A stretch of 64,000 nucleotides of DNA, taken from assembly GCA_963775085.1 (NCBI GenBank), contig CAVZHO010000006.1, forward strand, positions 62,001 to 126,000, read 5' to 3'. This document shows positions 43,212-51,777 of this stretch, piece after piece. The translations under genes and the position numbers were made by a program. The DNA comes from JAAFIP01 sp963775085. Its GTDB lineage: Bacteria > Pseudomonadota > Gammaproteobacteria > Burkholderiales > Burkholderiaceae_C. The notes below the pieces were generated by a model, which was not told the origin of the DNA, searched no databases, and saw only the letters and a list, made by a program, of their open reading frames with translations. How positions within the stretch are numbered: the stretch's first letter is position 1; each line of letters opens with the position of its first letter.

Positions 43212-43814
43212 TTATTTGACTCCGGCCAGTTTGCGCTCAGCTTCCAAGGCCAATTCTTCGGCCAAAATTTCTTCGTCCGATTTGCCCGCTTCCACGCTCA
43301 GGGGCTCGGCGATCACACCGCGCAAATAGGCAATGCGTTTAACCAGCTCTGACAGCGCCTGCGCCAGCAAGATGGCAAAGCCCAGCGGTATCAAGGCCAG
43401 TACCGGCCAGCGAATCAACCCGCCCGCGTTGGACGACATCTCGCCCGTGACCAGCGCGTTATAGAAGAAGGGCCAGCTCAGTTTGATGAGAATCAGGCAC
43501 AGCGGAATCAAAAATATGACGATGCCCGCCGCATCAATGATGGCATTGGTGCGCTTGGTCAGCTTGCTGGAGATAAAGTCGATGCGCACATGCACATTGC
43601 GCAAAAAAGCGTAGCCTGCGCCCAGCATAAATACCGCAGCAAACAGGTACCACTGAATCTCCAGCAGGGCATTGGAGCTCAGGTTAAATACCTTGCGCAC
43701 GATGGCGTTGCCCGCGCTGATCAGCACCGCCCCCAAGACGAGCCAGCGCAAGGAACTGCCCACGAAGTCATTAAACCTGTCGACCAGCCTGGACAGGCCC
43801 AGTAAAAATTGCAT
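43212..43814 (-). CDS. TRAP transporter small permease, DctQ type
   Basis: The 200-residue protein has four transmembrane helices and the segment EIQWYLFAAVFMLGAGYAFL then VHVRIDF, typical of DctQ. The start at 43814 follows a GGAGAC site. Its stop codon directly abuts the dctM start, indicating translational coupling. The upper part to 43874 is not needed. Confidence 0.88.
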   Translation of the reverse strand: MQFLLGLSRLVDRFNDFVGSSLRWLVLGAVLISAGNAIVRKVFNLSSNALLEIQWYLFAAVFMLGAGYAFLRNVHVRIDFISSKLTKRTNAIIDAAGIVIFLIPLCLILIKLSWPFFYNALVTGEMSSNAGGLIRWPVLALIPLGFAILLAQALSELVKRIAYLRGVIAEPLSVEAGKSDEEILAEELALEAERKLAGVK

Positions 43815-43958
43815 ACCGTCTCCAAAAAAGTGATTGCTGTAGGGCTCGCCTGTGCAAATGCACCGTGCAGGCACCTACAAGGTTTCCTCGGGTTGCAGTT
43901 TACCCGAGGAAAGCGCGCTTCTAGACGGCCTGGCGCAAGCGCTGTCACAATGGTTGCT

Positions 43959-45241
43959 ATGCCCAGCCTGCAAGATTCCGCCGTCCACCAATCCATCGAC
44001 TCGCCCCTGATGCGCCATGCGGGCAAAGACCTGCTGTCTTTGGCGCTGATGGATGCGCGCAACCACAGCCTGCACCTGGCAGGCCAGATCGAGCGCGCCA
44101 TGCCGCACCTGCGCTTTCACCCCGCGCCCAGACACCCAGCGCATGGCCGAGGTGGTCCCGCCCCTGCGGCAGCTGGGCCATATGGGCTGGTTTCAGGAGT
44201 TTTGGATTGGCCGCAACACGCAACGTGCGCTGGGCGCGCGCTGCCCTAGCGCGCCCACCCGGCTGGCCAGCGTCCATCCACAGGCCGACCTGCTGTGGAA
44301 CCCGCACACTGCCACCCTGCCCGAACGTTGGGCGCAGCAGGCCTCGGGCAGCGCCCAGCCCGACTTGCCCGCCGTCAAAGCCTATTTGCTGGACACCCTG
44401 GAAAGCACCCTGGAGCTGCTGGAAAAAGCCGACGACACCGATGCAGCGCTGTACTTTTACCGCATGGCTTTAAGCTACGAAGACCAGTGCGCCGAGCAAC
44501 TGGCCGTGGCGGCGCAGGTGCTGGGTATCCCGCTGGCGTTTGAAGCAGCGCTGACCCTCCGAGCGCGCGAGCCCCTGCTGCTGCCCGCCACCCGTTGGCA
44601 GTTGGGCAGTGGCGCGGGCGGTTTTTACTGGGACAACGAAGCCCCGCAACACGAAGTGGCCGTACCAGAATTTGAAATCGACGCGCAGCCCGTAAGCTGG
44701 GCGCAGTACGTTGAATTTGTCGACGACGGCGGCTACGACGACGCGCGAGCACTGGTCGCCAAAGGGCTGGGACTGGCTGCAGCGCCTGGCGGCAGCAGAA
44801 GGCCGACGCGGCCCGCGCTTTGTAGAGCAGATCGGCGTGGCCAGCGGCGCGGTGATGCAAACCCGCTTTGGCCAAGCCCAGCGCGCAGCCGGTGCCAGCA
44901 GCGCCCTGCACCTGAGCTGGTTTGAGGCCGATGCCTACGCCCACTGGGCCGGCCGCCGCCTGCCCACCGAGGTGGAATGGGAGGTGGCCGCCCACCGCGC
45001 CGCAGGCCAGGGTTTCAGGTGGGGCGACGTGTGGGAATGGACCGCCAGCACCTTCAGGCCGTACCCCGGCTACGCCCCCGCACCCTGGCACGAATACAGC
45101 GCGAAAGGATTCGAGCAGTGCAAAGTACTACGCGGCGCATCCTTCGCCACCCGCGCCCGCATGAAAACGCCGAAGTTTCGCGGCTTCGCCCGGCCTGAAA
45201 TGGATGCCGGGTTTTTTGGGTTTCGTACTTGTGCGGTGTGA
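43959..45241 (+). pseudogene. Decayed SUMF1/EgtB- or SenA-like gene with two frameshifts
   Basis: Three overlapping frames make one protein of about 426 residues. MPSLQDSAVHQSIDSPLMRH starts it; after a +1 shift near 44130 comes RMAEVVPPLRQLGHMGWFQE through VAVPEFEIDAQPVSWAQYVE; after a second +1 shift near 44748 comes HWSPKGWDWL to GFFGFRTCAV. The C-terminal part is a formylglycine-enzyme (SUMF1) domain as in EgtB, which makes ergothioneine, and SenA, which makes selenoneine. The helix that carries the iron-binding H-x3-H-x-E in those enzymes reads SYEDQCAEQ, so both histidines look lost. The gene is probably dead, unless the shifts are sequencing errors. Confidence 0.8.
45128..45241 (+). 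repeat. Direct repeat DR, left copy (3' end of the EgtB-like gene)
   Basis: The 114 bp (37 codons plus stop, from LRGASFATRARM to GFFGFRTCAV) recur at 45636-45749 with five mismatches, all in third codon positions and all synonymous. Confidence 0.9.
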
Positions 45242-45333
45242 TAGGGCCGGTCATTTGCCTTGTTGCAAGCCATTCGCGCAGGTATATTTCGTTATTTTCA
45301 ACTTCGCCTGCCAGCCAAGAAAGAAACTACGCC

Positions 45334-45579
45334 ATGAGCAGCTACGCCCTACGCCTCCCCGAGTCCCTCAAACTAGCCTCCAAACGCATTGCGGCTGCGG
45401 ACGACACCACCATGAACCAGTTTTTCGTGGTCGCTATCGCCGAGAAAATCAGCGCCATGGAAACCGCCGACTTCTTTGAACGACGCAGCGCAAAGGCATC
45501 CAAAACCAAGGCCGACAAGGCATGGGCTAAGGTAGGCAACAAGCAGCCTATGCCTGAAGACCGTTGGACGGGGGCCTGA
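45334..45579 (+). CDS. HicB-like antitoxin, orphan
   Basis: The 81-residue protein starts MSSYALRLPESLKLASKRIA and continues ADDTTMNQFFVVAIAEKISA, a ribbon-helix-helix antitoxin of the type found with HicA or other toxins. No toxin gene is adjacent, so it seems to be an orphan. It lies between the two 114-bp direct repeats and may have arrived with them. Confidence 0.75.
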   Translation: MSSYALRLPESLKLASKRIAAADDTTMNQFFVVAIAEKISAMETADFFERRSAKASKTKADKAWAKVGNKQPMPEDRWTGA

Positions 45580-45635
45580 GTCTGCCAGCTACAAGGTGGG
45601 TTGCTTGGCACGCTAAGGTACTTCGCTCGATGGGG

Positions 45636-45749
45636 CTACGCGGCGCATCGTTCGCCACCCGCGCCCGCATGAAAACGCCGAAGTTTCGCGGCTTCGCCCG
45701 GCCCGAAATGGATGCTGGGTTTTTTGGGTTTCGAACTTGTGCAGTGTGA
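45636..45749 (+). repeat. Direct repeat DR, right copy
   Basis: A second copy of the last 37 codons and stop of the EgtB-like gene, not joined to an upstream gene body. Five silent differences separate it from the left copy. Confidence 0.9.
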
Positions 45750-45750
45750 C

Positions 45751-45801
45751 AATTGCTATTAATGTCATAGCTGCTTACGCTATGTTTTATTGGCCTACAG
45801 C
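45751..45801 (-). repeat. Short dispersed repeat SR, copy
   Basis: TCATAGCTGCTTACGCTATG followed by GGCCTACAG is the reversed SR sequence. It follows the right direct repeat. Confidence 0.7.
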
Positions 45802-45868
45802 ACGAAACGGCACATAACGGCGTACAAATATCAGCCCAGCACCCTCAGCAAACCCAAACCCCGGTACT

Positions 45869-46066
45869 CGCGGCTGAGCCTGTGCCATGGGTATGCGCCC
45901 CATTCAGGGCAGCGGGCTGGAAGCACGCAAGAATTTGGGATCAGAAACGGCGGCTGTTTGAGCCGTAGGCGAGTTCCGCCGTTTCCCCAGATTCTGAGTA
46001 CTGCACAGGCTCCCCCGAAGGGGCCGCTGTCCGGGGCGCATGCCCATGGCACAGGCTCAGCCGCGA
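45869..46066 (-). repeat. Long palindromic element LP, copy E (inverted)
   Basis: The outer arms contain GCTGAGCCTGTGCCATGGGT and its near-complement GCCCATGGCACAGGCTCAGC. The inner stem is GAAACGGCGG/CCGCCGTTTC. TTTGGGATCAGAAAC and CTGAGTACTGCACAGGC mark the conserved blocks. It occupies most of the gene-free stretch 45802-46145. Confidence 0.8.
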
Positions 46067-46145
46067 GGCGCGAGGCGCGAGGTGTCACCCACAAACGGTG
46101 AGAAACGAGACGTGCGGGCTATTCACCAAAAGGATGAAACAACGC

Positions 46146-46193
46146 TACCAATAAAATAGCTGCTAACGCCCTATTCAATGGGACTAACAGCCT
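46146..46193 (-). repeat. SR repeat forming the end of the regulator pseudogene
   Basis: AATAGCTGCTAACGCCCTAT and CAATGGGACTAACAGCC form the reversed repeat. The stop and last nine or so codons of the regulator pseudogene are made of this repeat (DKKAVSPIE), where the intact paralogue ends RLDGE. Confidence 0.7.
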
Positions 46194-46733
46194 TTTTGTC
46201 ACTAAATTCCCACCACGGCAAGGTCTGCGACAGTGACAGCACTTCGCCCGACTGCAATGCCTCATACCCCGCTATCGCGTCGCACTGCGCGCGCCAGGCG
46301 CTGCTGCGCAGGACTTTCAGCAAGCTTTGAATGGCGGGTTCCTGCAGCGCGGCTTTCAGGCATACCAGGTCGTAGCGCTCGCTGGCCAGGGGGCACAAAA
46401 CCCAGGCCCTTGGCGGCGGCTGCGGCGGCGATGACGTGTACCTGGGCTTGGCGCTCGGCAAACAGCAGCTTGTAGCCGAAGTCGCTCAAGCGCGCGGCCT
46501 GTCCTTTGTCCCACAGCAGCAGGTTGTGGCCCAATTCAACCTCCCAGCGCTTGAGCTCACCCCAAACGTGGCGGTACGACCGGCCCAGGCAGCGCGCAGC
46601 GGCGCTAATCGACCCTGCCTGGGCTACGGCTTGCAGCAAAGCCAGCAGGGGGTTTGGATAGGCGCAGCGCAACCGCCGGGGAGGGCTCCCGCGTTGGTGG
46701 GTGCAACTGGTAGTGCAGGCTGACGGTATGCAT
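46171..46733 (-). pseudogene. Collapsed ModE-HTH regulator gene
   Basis: This is a broken relative of the full-length regulator at 53477. Its start MHTVSLHYQLHPPTRE aligns with the intact start (LSYSLHPASKP). In another frame follow the HTH (NPLLALLQAVAQAGSISAAA and SYRHVWGELKRWE) and WDKGQAARLSDFG. Then about 170 residues of the binding domain are absent: FAERQAQ joins, with another shift, to the C-terminal part ERYDLVCLKAALQEP and LSLSQTLPWW. The gene thus carries at least two frameshifts and a large internal deletion, and cannot make a full regulator. It is divergent from the TonB receptor gene. Confidence 0.85.
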
Positions 46734-47067
46734 GGGCTGCAAGGATAAAGGGGGATAGACTGAAGTTCGCCTCGCTGTGGCATTGTGCAGCACGGCGGTG
46801 GTGGCGCGGTTTGCTTAGAGGATTGCGGATGCGCCACCTTGGGGTAAACACCTTATTTTCCTGAAATAATCGCCCATAGTCCTTGTCAATAGGACGTATG
46901 TAGCTATAAAAATAATAGTATCAGTAGGCCAGCGCAATATCCAGTGTGCCCTACAGGCTGTACAAGCAATGCAGGTTTGTGTACGCTTTGGTTTGGCAAA
47001 CCATGGTGGCTCAATTGCAGTAAGCTTTGCGCCATGACAACCACCGTCCATCAAACAGGAAGCGAGC
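46734..47067. other. Intergenic region before the TonB receptor gene
   Basis: The 334-bp region holds the divergent starts of the regulator pseudogene and the TonB receptor gene and one SR repeat (46868-46920). No classical Moco riboswitch or ModE palindrome was seen. The receptor start has an AGGAAG ribosome site at 47057. Confidence 0.5.
46868..46920 (+). repeat. Short dispersed repeat SR, copy
   Basis: CCCATAGTCCTTGTCAATAG then GACGTATGTAGCTATAAAAA, plus orientation, located upstream of the TonB receptor gene. Confidence 0.75.
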
Positions 47068-49245
47068 ATGCGGAGATATTTAGCAACGTGTACAGGGGCT
47101 CTGGCCGTCTATCTGGGTATGGGTGTTGTGCCCGCCGTCATGGCGCAAACAACGCCAGCGGCGGATACCCCGCGCGAGCTGCCGGGTGTCACCATCAGCG
47201 TCACCCGTACCGATGGCAAAAATTTTGAAACCCCCGCCTCGGTCGACGTGGTGAGCCGTGCGCAGATTGAAGATGCCAAGCTGCAGGTCAACCTTTCCGA
47301 GGTGCTGGGCGCTGTGCCCGGCCTGGTCGCCAACAACCGTGGCAACTATGCGCAAGACCTGCAAATTTCCAGCCGGGGCTTTGGTGCGCGCACGGCGTTT
47401 GGCGTGCGCGGTATCCGCATATATGTCGACGGCATACCCGGCAATTCACCCGACGGGCAGGGCCAGGTGTCGCATATCGACCTGGGCTCGGCCAAACAGA
47501 TTGAGGTGCTGCGCGGGCCGTTTTCCTCGATCTATGGCAACTCGTCGGGTGGGGTGATCAACGTCACTACGCAAGAGGGTGGGCCCGATACCGTGTCTAC
47601 CACCTCGCTGACGGGCGGCAGTTTTGGCAGCTACCGGTTAGGTCAAAAAGTCAGCGGCTCCAGTGGGGCGTTTAACTACGTGCTGGATGCCTCGCGCTAC
47701 AGCACCGACGGCTGGCGCGACCACAGCGCGGCGCAAAAGGACAATATCAATGCCCGGCTGGGCTTCAAGCTGGGTGCGGACACCCAGGCGGTACTGGTGC
47801 TGAATCGGGTGAATCTGCCCGATGCGCAGGATGCGCAGGGCGTAAATCTTGCAGGCCTGGCCACACCCAAGGCCGTGCCTGCAGCGGTACTGGATTTCAA
47901 CACCCGCAAATCCACCGCGCAAACGCAACTCGGACTGGCGCTGGACCACCGCTTCAATGCCGACCATTCGGTCAAGCTGATGGGGTATGGCGGTACGCGG
48001 GATATAACCCAGTTTCTTTCTGTGCCTGTAGGCGCACAGGGCAACACGTCTGCCGGCGGTGTCATTGATTTTGGACGCAATTACAAAGGCATGGAAGGGC
48101 GTTATACGTTCAAGCGCAATCTGGCCAACGGCCCTCTGCTGGTACATGCCGGATTTACCTCAGACCGGCTAGTGGAGGAGCGGCGTGGGTTCAACAACTT
48201 CATCGGCACGACCTTGGGCGTGCAAGGCGACCCAAAGCGCGACGAAACGAACACCCTCAAGGCCAATGACCAATACCTGCAAGCGCAATGGTGGCCGGCT
48301 GCGGATGTGAGTTTGCACGCAGGCGTGCGTCGTACCCGCGTTGGTTTGCAATCGGAAGATCGGTTTATTGCGCCGGGCCCTCCTCCCAATCCAAACGACA
48401 GCGGAAGCCTGGCCTTTAGCGGTACCACGCCGATGCTGGGCTTGCTGTATAACCTGAACGATCGCGTGAATGTATATGCGTCTTGGGGGAGGGGTTTTGA
48501 TGCACCTACCCTGAATGAGGTTGCCTACGAACCCGGTGGTGCATCGGGTTTGAACCTCACGTTAAAGCCGTCACGTAGCCAGCAGTTTGAGCTGGGTGCC
48601 AAATTTCAACTAGCCCAGTCTGCCAGCTTGCAGGCCGCTGTTTTTCAAGCCAAAACCGAAGATGAAATCGTCGTGCTGAGCAACAACGGAGGCCGCTCGC
48701 GCTTTCAGAATGCAGGCGGCACTCAGCGTGACGGTCTGGAGCTGGCTTACAACGGTCAGTTTGCCAAGGGCTGGAAAACACAGTTGGCGTATACCTATAT
48801 CAACGCCACCTACAGAGACCCGTTCAAGGCCTGCTTCACCACCACCTGCAGTATCGCTCCCAATGCTGCTCCTGCCAATCAACCGGTACCCGTTGCAGCG
48901 GGTAATTTGATGCCCGGTATTCCCAAACAAAACCTTTTTGCCGATCTGGCCTGGACCAGTACCGACGGTGGTCTACAGGCCGGAGTGGAGTGGCGCGCTA
49001 CCAGCAAGGTGGCGGTGAACGACACCAATACCGAATTTGCCGCAGGCTACGGCACGCTGGCCGCGCGCGTCTCGTTTACCCAGAAGGTGGGCAACTGGAC
49101 GTGGCGCGAGTTTGTGCGGGTAGATAACCTCACATCCAAGTCCTATGTAGGTTCGGTGATTGTCAATCAGGCCGCTGGGCAGTACTACGAGCCATCGCCA
49201 CCCCGCGCCTGGTTGCTGGGTTTGGTAGGCAGCTACCGGTTCTAG
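47068..49245 (+). CDS. TonB-dependent outer-membrane receptor
   Basis: This 725-residue protein has a signal peptide ending in VMAQ, a plug domain (SVDVVSRAQIEDAKLQVNLS, then VLRGPFSSIYGNSSGGVINV) and a 22-strand barrel that ends with an aromatic residue (LGLVGSYRF). The start has an AGGAAG site. It is transcribed toward the tungstate ABC genes 118 bases downstream, so it may carry a tungstate chelate, or another metal complex, across the outer membrane. That link is based only on position; PQQ or siderophore uptake are alternatives. Confidence 0.88.
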   Translation: MRRYLATCTGALAVYLGMGVVPAVMAQTTPAADTPRELPGVTISVTRTDGKNFETPASVDVVSRAQIEDAKLQVNLSEVLGAVPGLVANNRGNYAQDLQISSRGFGARTAFGVRGIRIYVDGIPGNSPDGQGQVSHIDLGSAKQIEVLRGPFSSIYGNSSGGVINVTTQEGGPDTVSTTSLTGGSFGSYRLGQKVSGSSGAFNYVLDASRYSTDGWRDHSAAQKDNINARLGFKLGADTQAVLVLNRVNLPDAQDAQGVNLAGLATPKAVPAAVLDFNTRKSTAQTQLGLALDHRFNADHSVKLMGYGGTRDITQFLSVPVGAQGNTSAGGVIDFGRNYKGMEGRYTFKRNLANGPLLVHAGFTSDRLVEERRGFNNFIGTTLGVQGDPKRDETNTLKANDQYLQAQWWPAADVSLHAGVRRTRVGLQSEDRFIAPGPPPNPNDSGSLAFSGTTPMLGLLYNLNDRVNVYASWGRGFDAPTLNEVAYEPGGASGLNLTLKPSRSQQFELGAKFQLAQSASLQAAVFQAKTEDEIVVLSNNGGRSRFQNAGGTQRDGLELAYNGQFAKGWKTQLAYTYINATYRDPFKACFTTTCSIAPNAAPANQPVPVAAGNLMPGIPKQNLFADLAWTSTDGGLQAGVEWRATSKVAVNDTNTEFAAGYGTLAARVSFTQKVGNWTWREFVRVDNLTSKSYVGSVIVNQAAGQYYEPSPPRAWLLGLVGSYRF

Positions 49246-49291
49246 TTTTGACGCTGGCTTTGGCCGCTACGGTTGCCGCGCACCTATGCAA

Positions 49292-49318
49292 ACCGCTGCA
49301 TATCGCTTGTGCAGCGGT
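49292..49318. promoter_or_regulatory. Inverted repeat between the receptor gene and tupB
   Basis: ACCGCTGCA and TGCAGCGGT are perfectly complementary over nine bases, with a nine-base spacer. It lies 46 bases before tupB and has no T-run, so an operator or a weak terminator are both possible. Confidence 0.4.
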
Positions 49319-49363
49319 AAATGTTAGTATCAGACCAGTACAAATTATCAAGGTGTAGGTGGC

Positions 49364-50077
49364 ATGGGTTCGATAGCGGAGAGTGTGCGCGCAGCGCTGG
49401 GGTTGATGTTGTCGTGGGATGCGGCCTTGGTGTCGATTGCGCTGCGCTCCTTGCAGGTCAGCGCGCTGGCCTGTCTGCTGGCCGTGATGGGAGGGGTTCT
49501 GCTAGGGGCCTGGCTGGGCGTGGCGCGCTTTGCGGGGCGCAGTGTGGTGCTGGCCTGCCTCAACACCCTGCTCGCGCTGCCCTCCGTGGTGGTGGGCCTG
49601 CTGGTGTATGTGCTGCTCTCGCGTGGTGGGCCGCTGGGGCACCTGGGCTGGCTGTATTCCGTCAAGGCGATGGTGATTGCCCAAACCGTGCTGGTGCTGC
49701 CCGTGGTGGCCGCCTTGGTGCGCCAGATGGTAGAAGATGCCGACCACGCGCACGGCGAGCAGTTGCACAGTATGGGCGCAGGGCCTTGGCTGCGCTCGGT
49801 GCTGCTGGCCTGGGACGAGCGCTTTGCCCTGCTGACCATCAGCATTACCGCCTTTGGCCGCGCTATCTCTGAAGTGGGCGCGGTAATGATGGTGGGCGGC
49901 AACATCGAAGGCTTTACCCGCGTGATGACCACCGCCATTGCCCTGGAGACCAGCAAGGGTGACCTGCCTCTGGCCATCGGCCTGGGCCTGGTGCTGCTGC
50001 TGATCGTGCTGCTGCTCAATGCGCTGATTGGCCTGCTGAAACACTGGCGCGAGCGGGTCGAGGAGGCGGCACTATGA
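49364..50077 (+). CDS. tupB: Tungstate ABC transporter permease
   Basis: The 237-residue inner-membrane protein has five to six helices and the ABC EAA-type loop with QLHSMGAGPWLRSVLL, and the family segment FGRAISEVGAVMMVGGNIEG, typical of TupB/WtpB-like oxyanion permeases. It forms the channel for tungstate. The start follows AGGTG; its end overlaps tupC in ATGA. Confidence 0.9.
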   Translation: MGSIAESVRAALGLMLSWDAALVSIALRSLQVSALACLLAVMGGVLLGAWLGVARFAGRSVVLACLNTLLALPSVVVGLLVYVLLSRGGPLGHLGWLYSVKAMVIAQTVLVLPVVAALVRQMVEDADHAHGEQLHSMGAGPWLRSVLLAWDERFALLTISITAFGRAISEVGAVMMVGGNIEGFTRVMTTAIALETSKGDLPLAIGLGLVLLLIVLLLNALIGLLKHWRERVEEAAL

Positions 50078-50763
50078 CGGCACTCCTGGAAACCCACAAC
50101 GCAGGCGTACGCTTTGGCCGCGTGCAGGCGCTGCAGGCCTGCACGCTGACCGTACAGCGCGGCGAGCGGGTCGCTTTGTTGGGCGCCAATGGCAGTGGCA
50201 AAAGCACCCTGTTGCGCCTGCTGCATGGCCTGGTTCCGCCCAGCACGGGCACCGTCAAGCGCGACGCGTCGGCCGCGCAGGGCTTTTTGTTCCAAAGGCC
50301 CTTTGTGCTGCGCACCAGTGTGCTGCACAACGTGGCCCTGGCTGCATGGCTGCATGGTCAGCCCTGGTCGCAGGCCAAGGAGCGTGCCCTGCAAGCCCTG
50401 GCAGAGGTGGATTTGATCGAGCTGGCGCTGCGCAAAGCGCGCACGCTGTCGGGCGGGCAGCAGCAGCGCCTGGCCTTTGCCCGCGCCATGGTGGGTCAGC
50501 CCGCCCTGCTTTTTTTAGACGAGCCCACTGCCAGCCTGTCGCGCCAGGCCAAGCGCGAGGTGGAGCTGTTGGTGGAGCGCTTTGGCCATGCGGGCGGCAG
50601 CCTGGTGTTTGCCAGCCATAACCTGGGACAGGTCAAACGCCTGGCCACGCGGGTATTGTTTTTGCACCAGGGGCAGATTGTGGTGGACGCGCCGGTGCAT
50701 GAGTTCTTTAACCAGCCGCAGGTGGAGGCGGCGCAGCTGTTTTTGCAGGGCGATGGCGCGTGA
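50074..50763 (+). CDS. tupC: Tungstate ABC transporter ATP-binding protein
   Basis: This 229-residue protein has Walker A GANGSGKSTLLRL, signature LSGGQQQRLAFARAM and Walker B ALLFLDEPTASL. It hydrolyses ATP to drive TupB. It is translationally coupled to tupB and tupA by ATGA-type overlaps. It lacks the regulatory TOBE/Mop domain of ModC, as expected for TupC. Confidence 0.92.
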   Translation: MTALLETHNAGVRFGRVQALQACTLTVQRGERVALLGANGSGKSTLLRLLHGLVPPSTGTVKRDASAAQGFLFQRPFVLRTSVLHNVALAAWLHGQPWSQAKERALQALAEVDLIELALRKARTLSGGQQQRLAFARAMVGQPALLFLDEPTASLSRQAKREVELLVERFGHAGGSLVFASHNLGQVKRLATRVLFLHQGQIVVDAPVHEFFNQPQVEAAQLFLQGDGA

Positions 50764-51599
50764 TGGTCTTTCTCAAGCGGTTTTTTCGCTTAAATAACCT
50801 CATAGTCCGCGTCATATGGACGCAAGCAGCTATATTTTTAATAGCATTTGGTGCGGCACATGCGCAAAGTATCGTGCTGGCCTCCACCACCTCCACGGAA
50901 CAGTCGGGCCTGTTTGCGCACCTGTTGCCCGCGTTTGAGCGTGCCAGTGGCATCCGGGTGAAGGTCGTCGCCGTGGGCTCGGGCCAGGCGCTGGACATGG
51001 CGCGCCGGGGTGATGCCGATGTGCTGCTGGTACACGACCCGGTAGCAGAAGAACAACTGGTGCAAGATGGCTTTGGCCTGGGGCGGCGCAAGGTGATGTA
51101 CAACGATTTTGTATTGATTGGTCCGCAAAGCGATCCCGCACAGGCCCATGGCCAGGATATTGCCCTGGCGCTGCAACATATCAGCGCCAGCCAAGCGGTG
51201 TTTGTCTCGCGCGGCGACCGCTCGGGCACGCATGCGGCCGAGCTGCGCTTTTGGCGCATGGCTGGTCTGACTGCGCCCCAAGGTCGCAGCTATTTAGCCT
51301 GCGGCTGCGGCATGGGCGCGGCGCTCAATATGGCGGCCTATAAAAATGCGTACGTACTGTCCGACCGTGGCACCTGGCAGAGCTTTAAAAACCGGGGAGA
51401 CTTGAAGCTACTGGTAGAAGGGGACATCCGCCTGCGCAACACCTACAGTGTCATCGTTGTCAACCCAGCCAAGCACCCCCATGTCAAGCGCACAGAGGCC
51501 GAGCAGTTTGCCAATTGGATCACCTCGCCTGCGGGGCACAGCGTGATCAGTGCCTACAAGATTGCGGGGCAGTCGCTGTTTTTTCCGCTTGCTCCATAA
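50763..51599 (+). CDS. tupA: Tungstate-binding protein TupA, first copy
   Basis: The 278-residue protein has a signal peptide ending AHAQ, then SIVLASTTSTEQSGLF, the TupA hallmark, and VSRGDRSGTHAAELRFW. The binding loop reads ACGCGMGAALNMA with Cys180 and Cys182, where typical TupA proteins have GQGMG. Residues about 12-28 of the signal peptide are encoded by an SR repeat (IVRVIWTQAAIFLIAF). The start ATG 50763 overlaps the tupC stop. It binds tungstate in the periplasm for TupBC. Confidence 0.92.
   Translation: MVFLKRFFRLNNLIVRVIWTQAAIFLIAFGAAHAQSIVLASTTSTEQSGLFAHLLPAFERASGIRVKVVAVGSGQALDMARRGDADVLLVHDPVAEEQLVQDGFGLGRRKVMYNDFVLIGPQSDPAQAHGQDIALALQHISASQAVFVSRGDRSGTHAAELRFWRMAGLTAPQGRSYLACGCGMGAALNMAAYKNAYVLSDRGTWQSFKNRGDLKLLVEGDIRLRNTYSVIVVNPAKHPHVKRTEAEQFANWITSPAGHSVISAYKIAGQSLFFPLAP
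50798..50845 (+). repeat. SR repeat forming the TupA signal peptide core
   Basis: CTCATAGTCCGCGTCATATG and GACGCAAGCAGCTATATTTT match the SR consensus in plus orientation. The same reading frame of the repeat is used in the TctC-type signal peptide at 9877. Confidence 0.7.
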
Positions 51600-51704
51600 A
51601 GATTTTTTTCCTCCAATTGCATCCGCTAGTCACTTTGGTTACTAGGTGTTCATTGCATGTCACCTACGTGCCAGAAAAAATAAATACTTGGTAGCAATAT
51701 CGAA

Positions 51705-51734
51705 TTTGAAGACTGCAAAAAAACTGTCTTCAAA
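51705..51734. promoter_or_regulatory. Inverted repeat before the PQQ-type dehydrogenase gene
   Basis: TTTGAAGAC and GTCTTCAAA pair perfectly, with a 12-base A-rich spacer, 44 bases before the start codon. It is in an A/T-rich leader and could be an operator. A weaker stem CTAGTCAC/GTTACTAG lies at 51626-51645. Confidence 0.4.
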
Positions 51735-51777
51735 CAAGTTTCAGGTGTTTATTTTTAACTCAAACCAGGAGATGACA

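Noticed and set aside
46734..47067. Moco/Tuco riboswitch upstream of the tungstate genes
   Set aside because: I could not identify the expected helices or conserved loops; a covariance search would be decisive.
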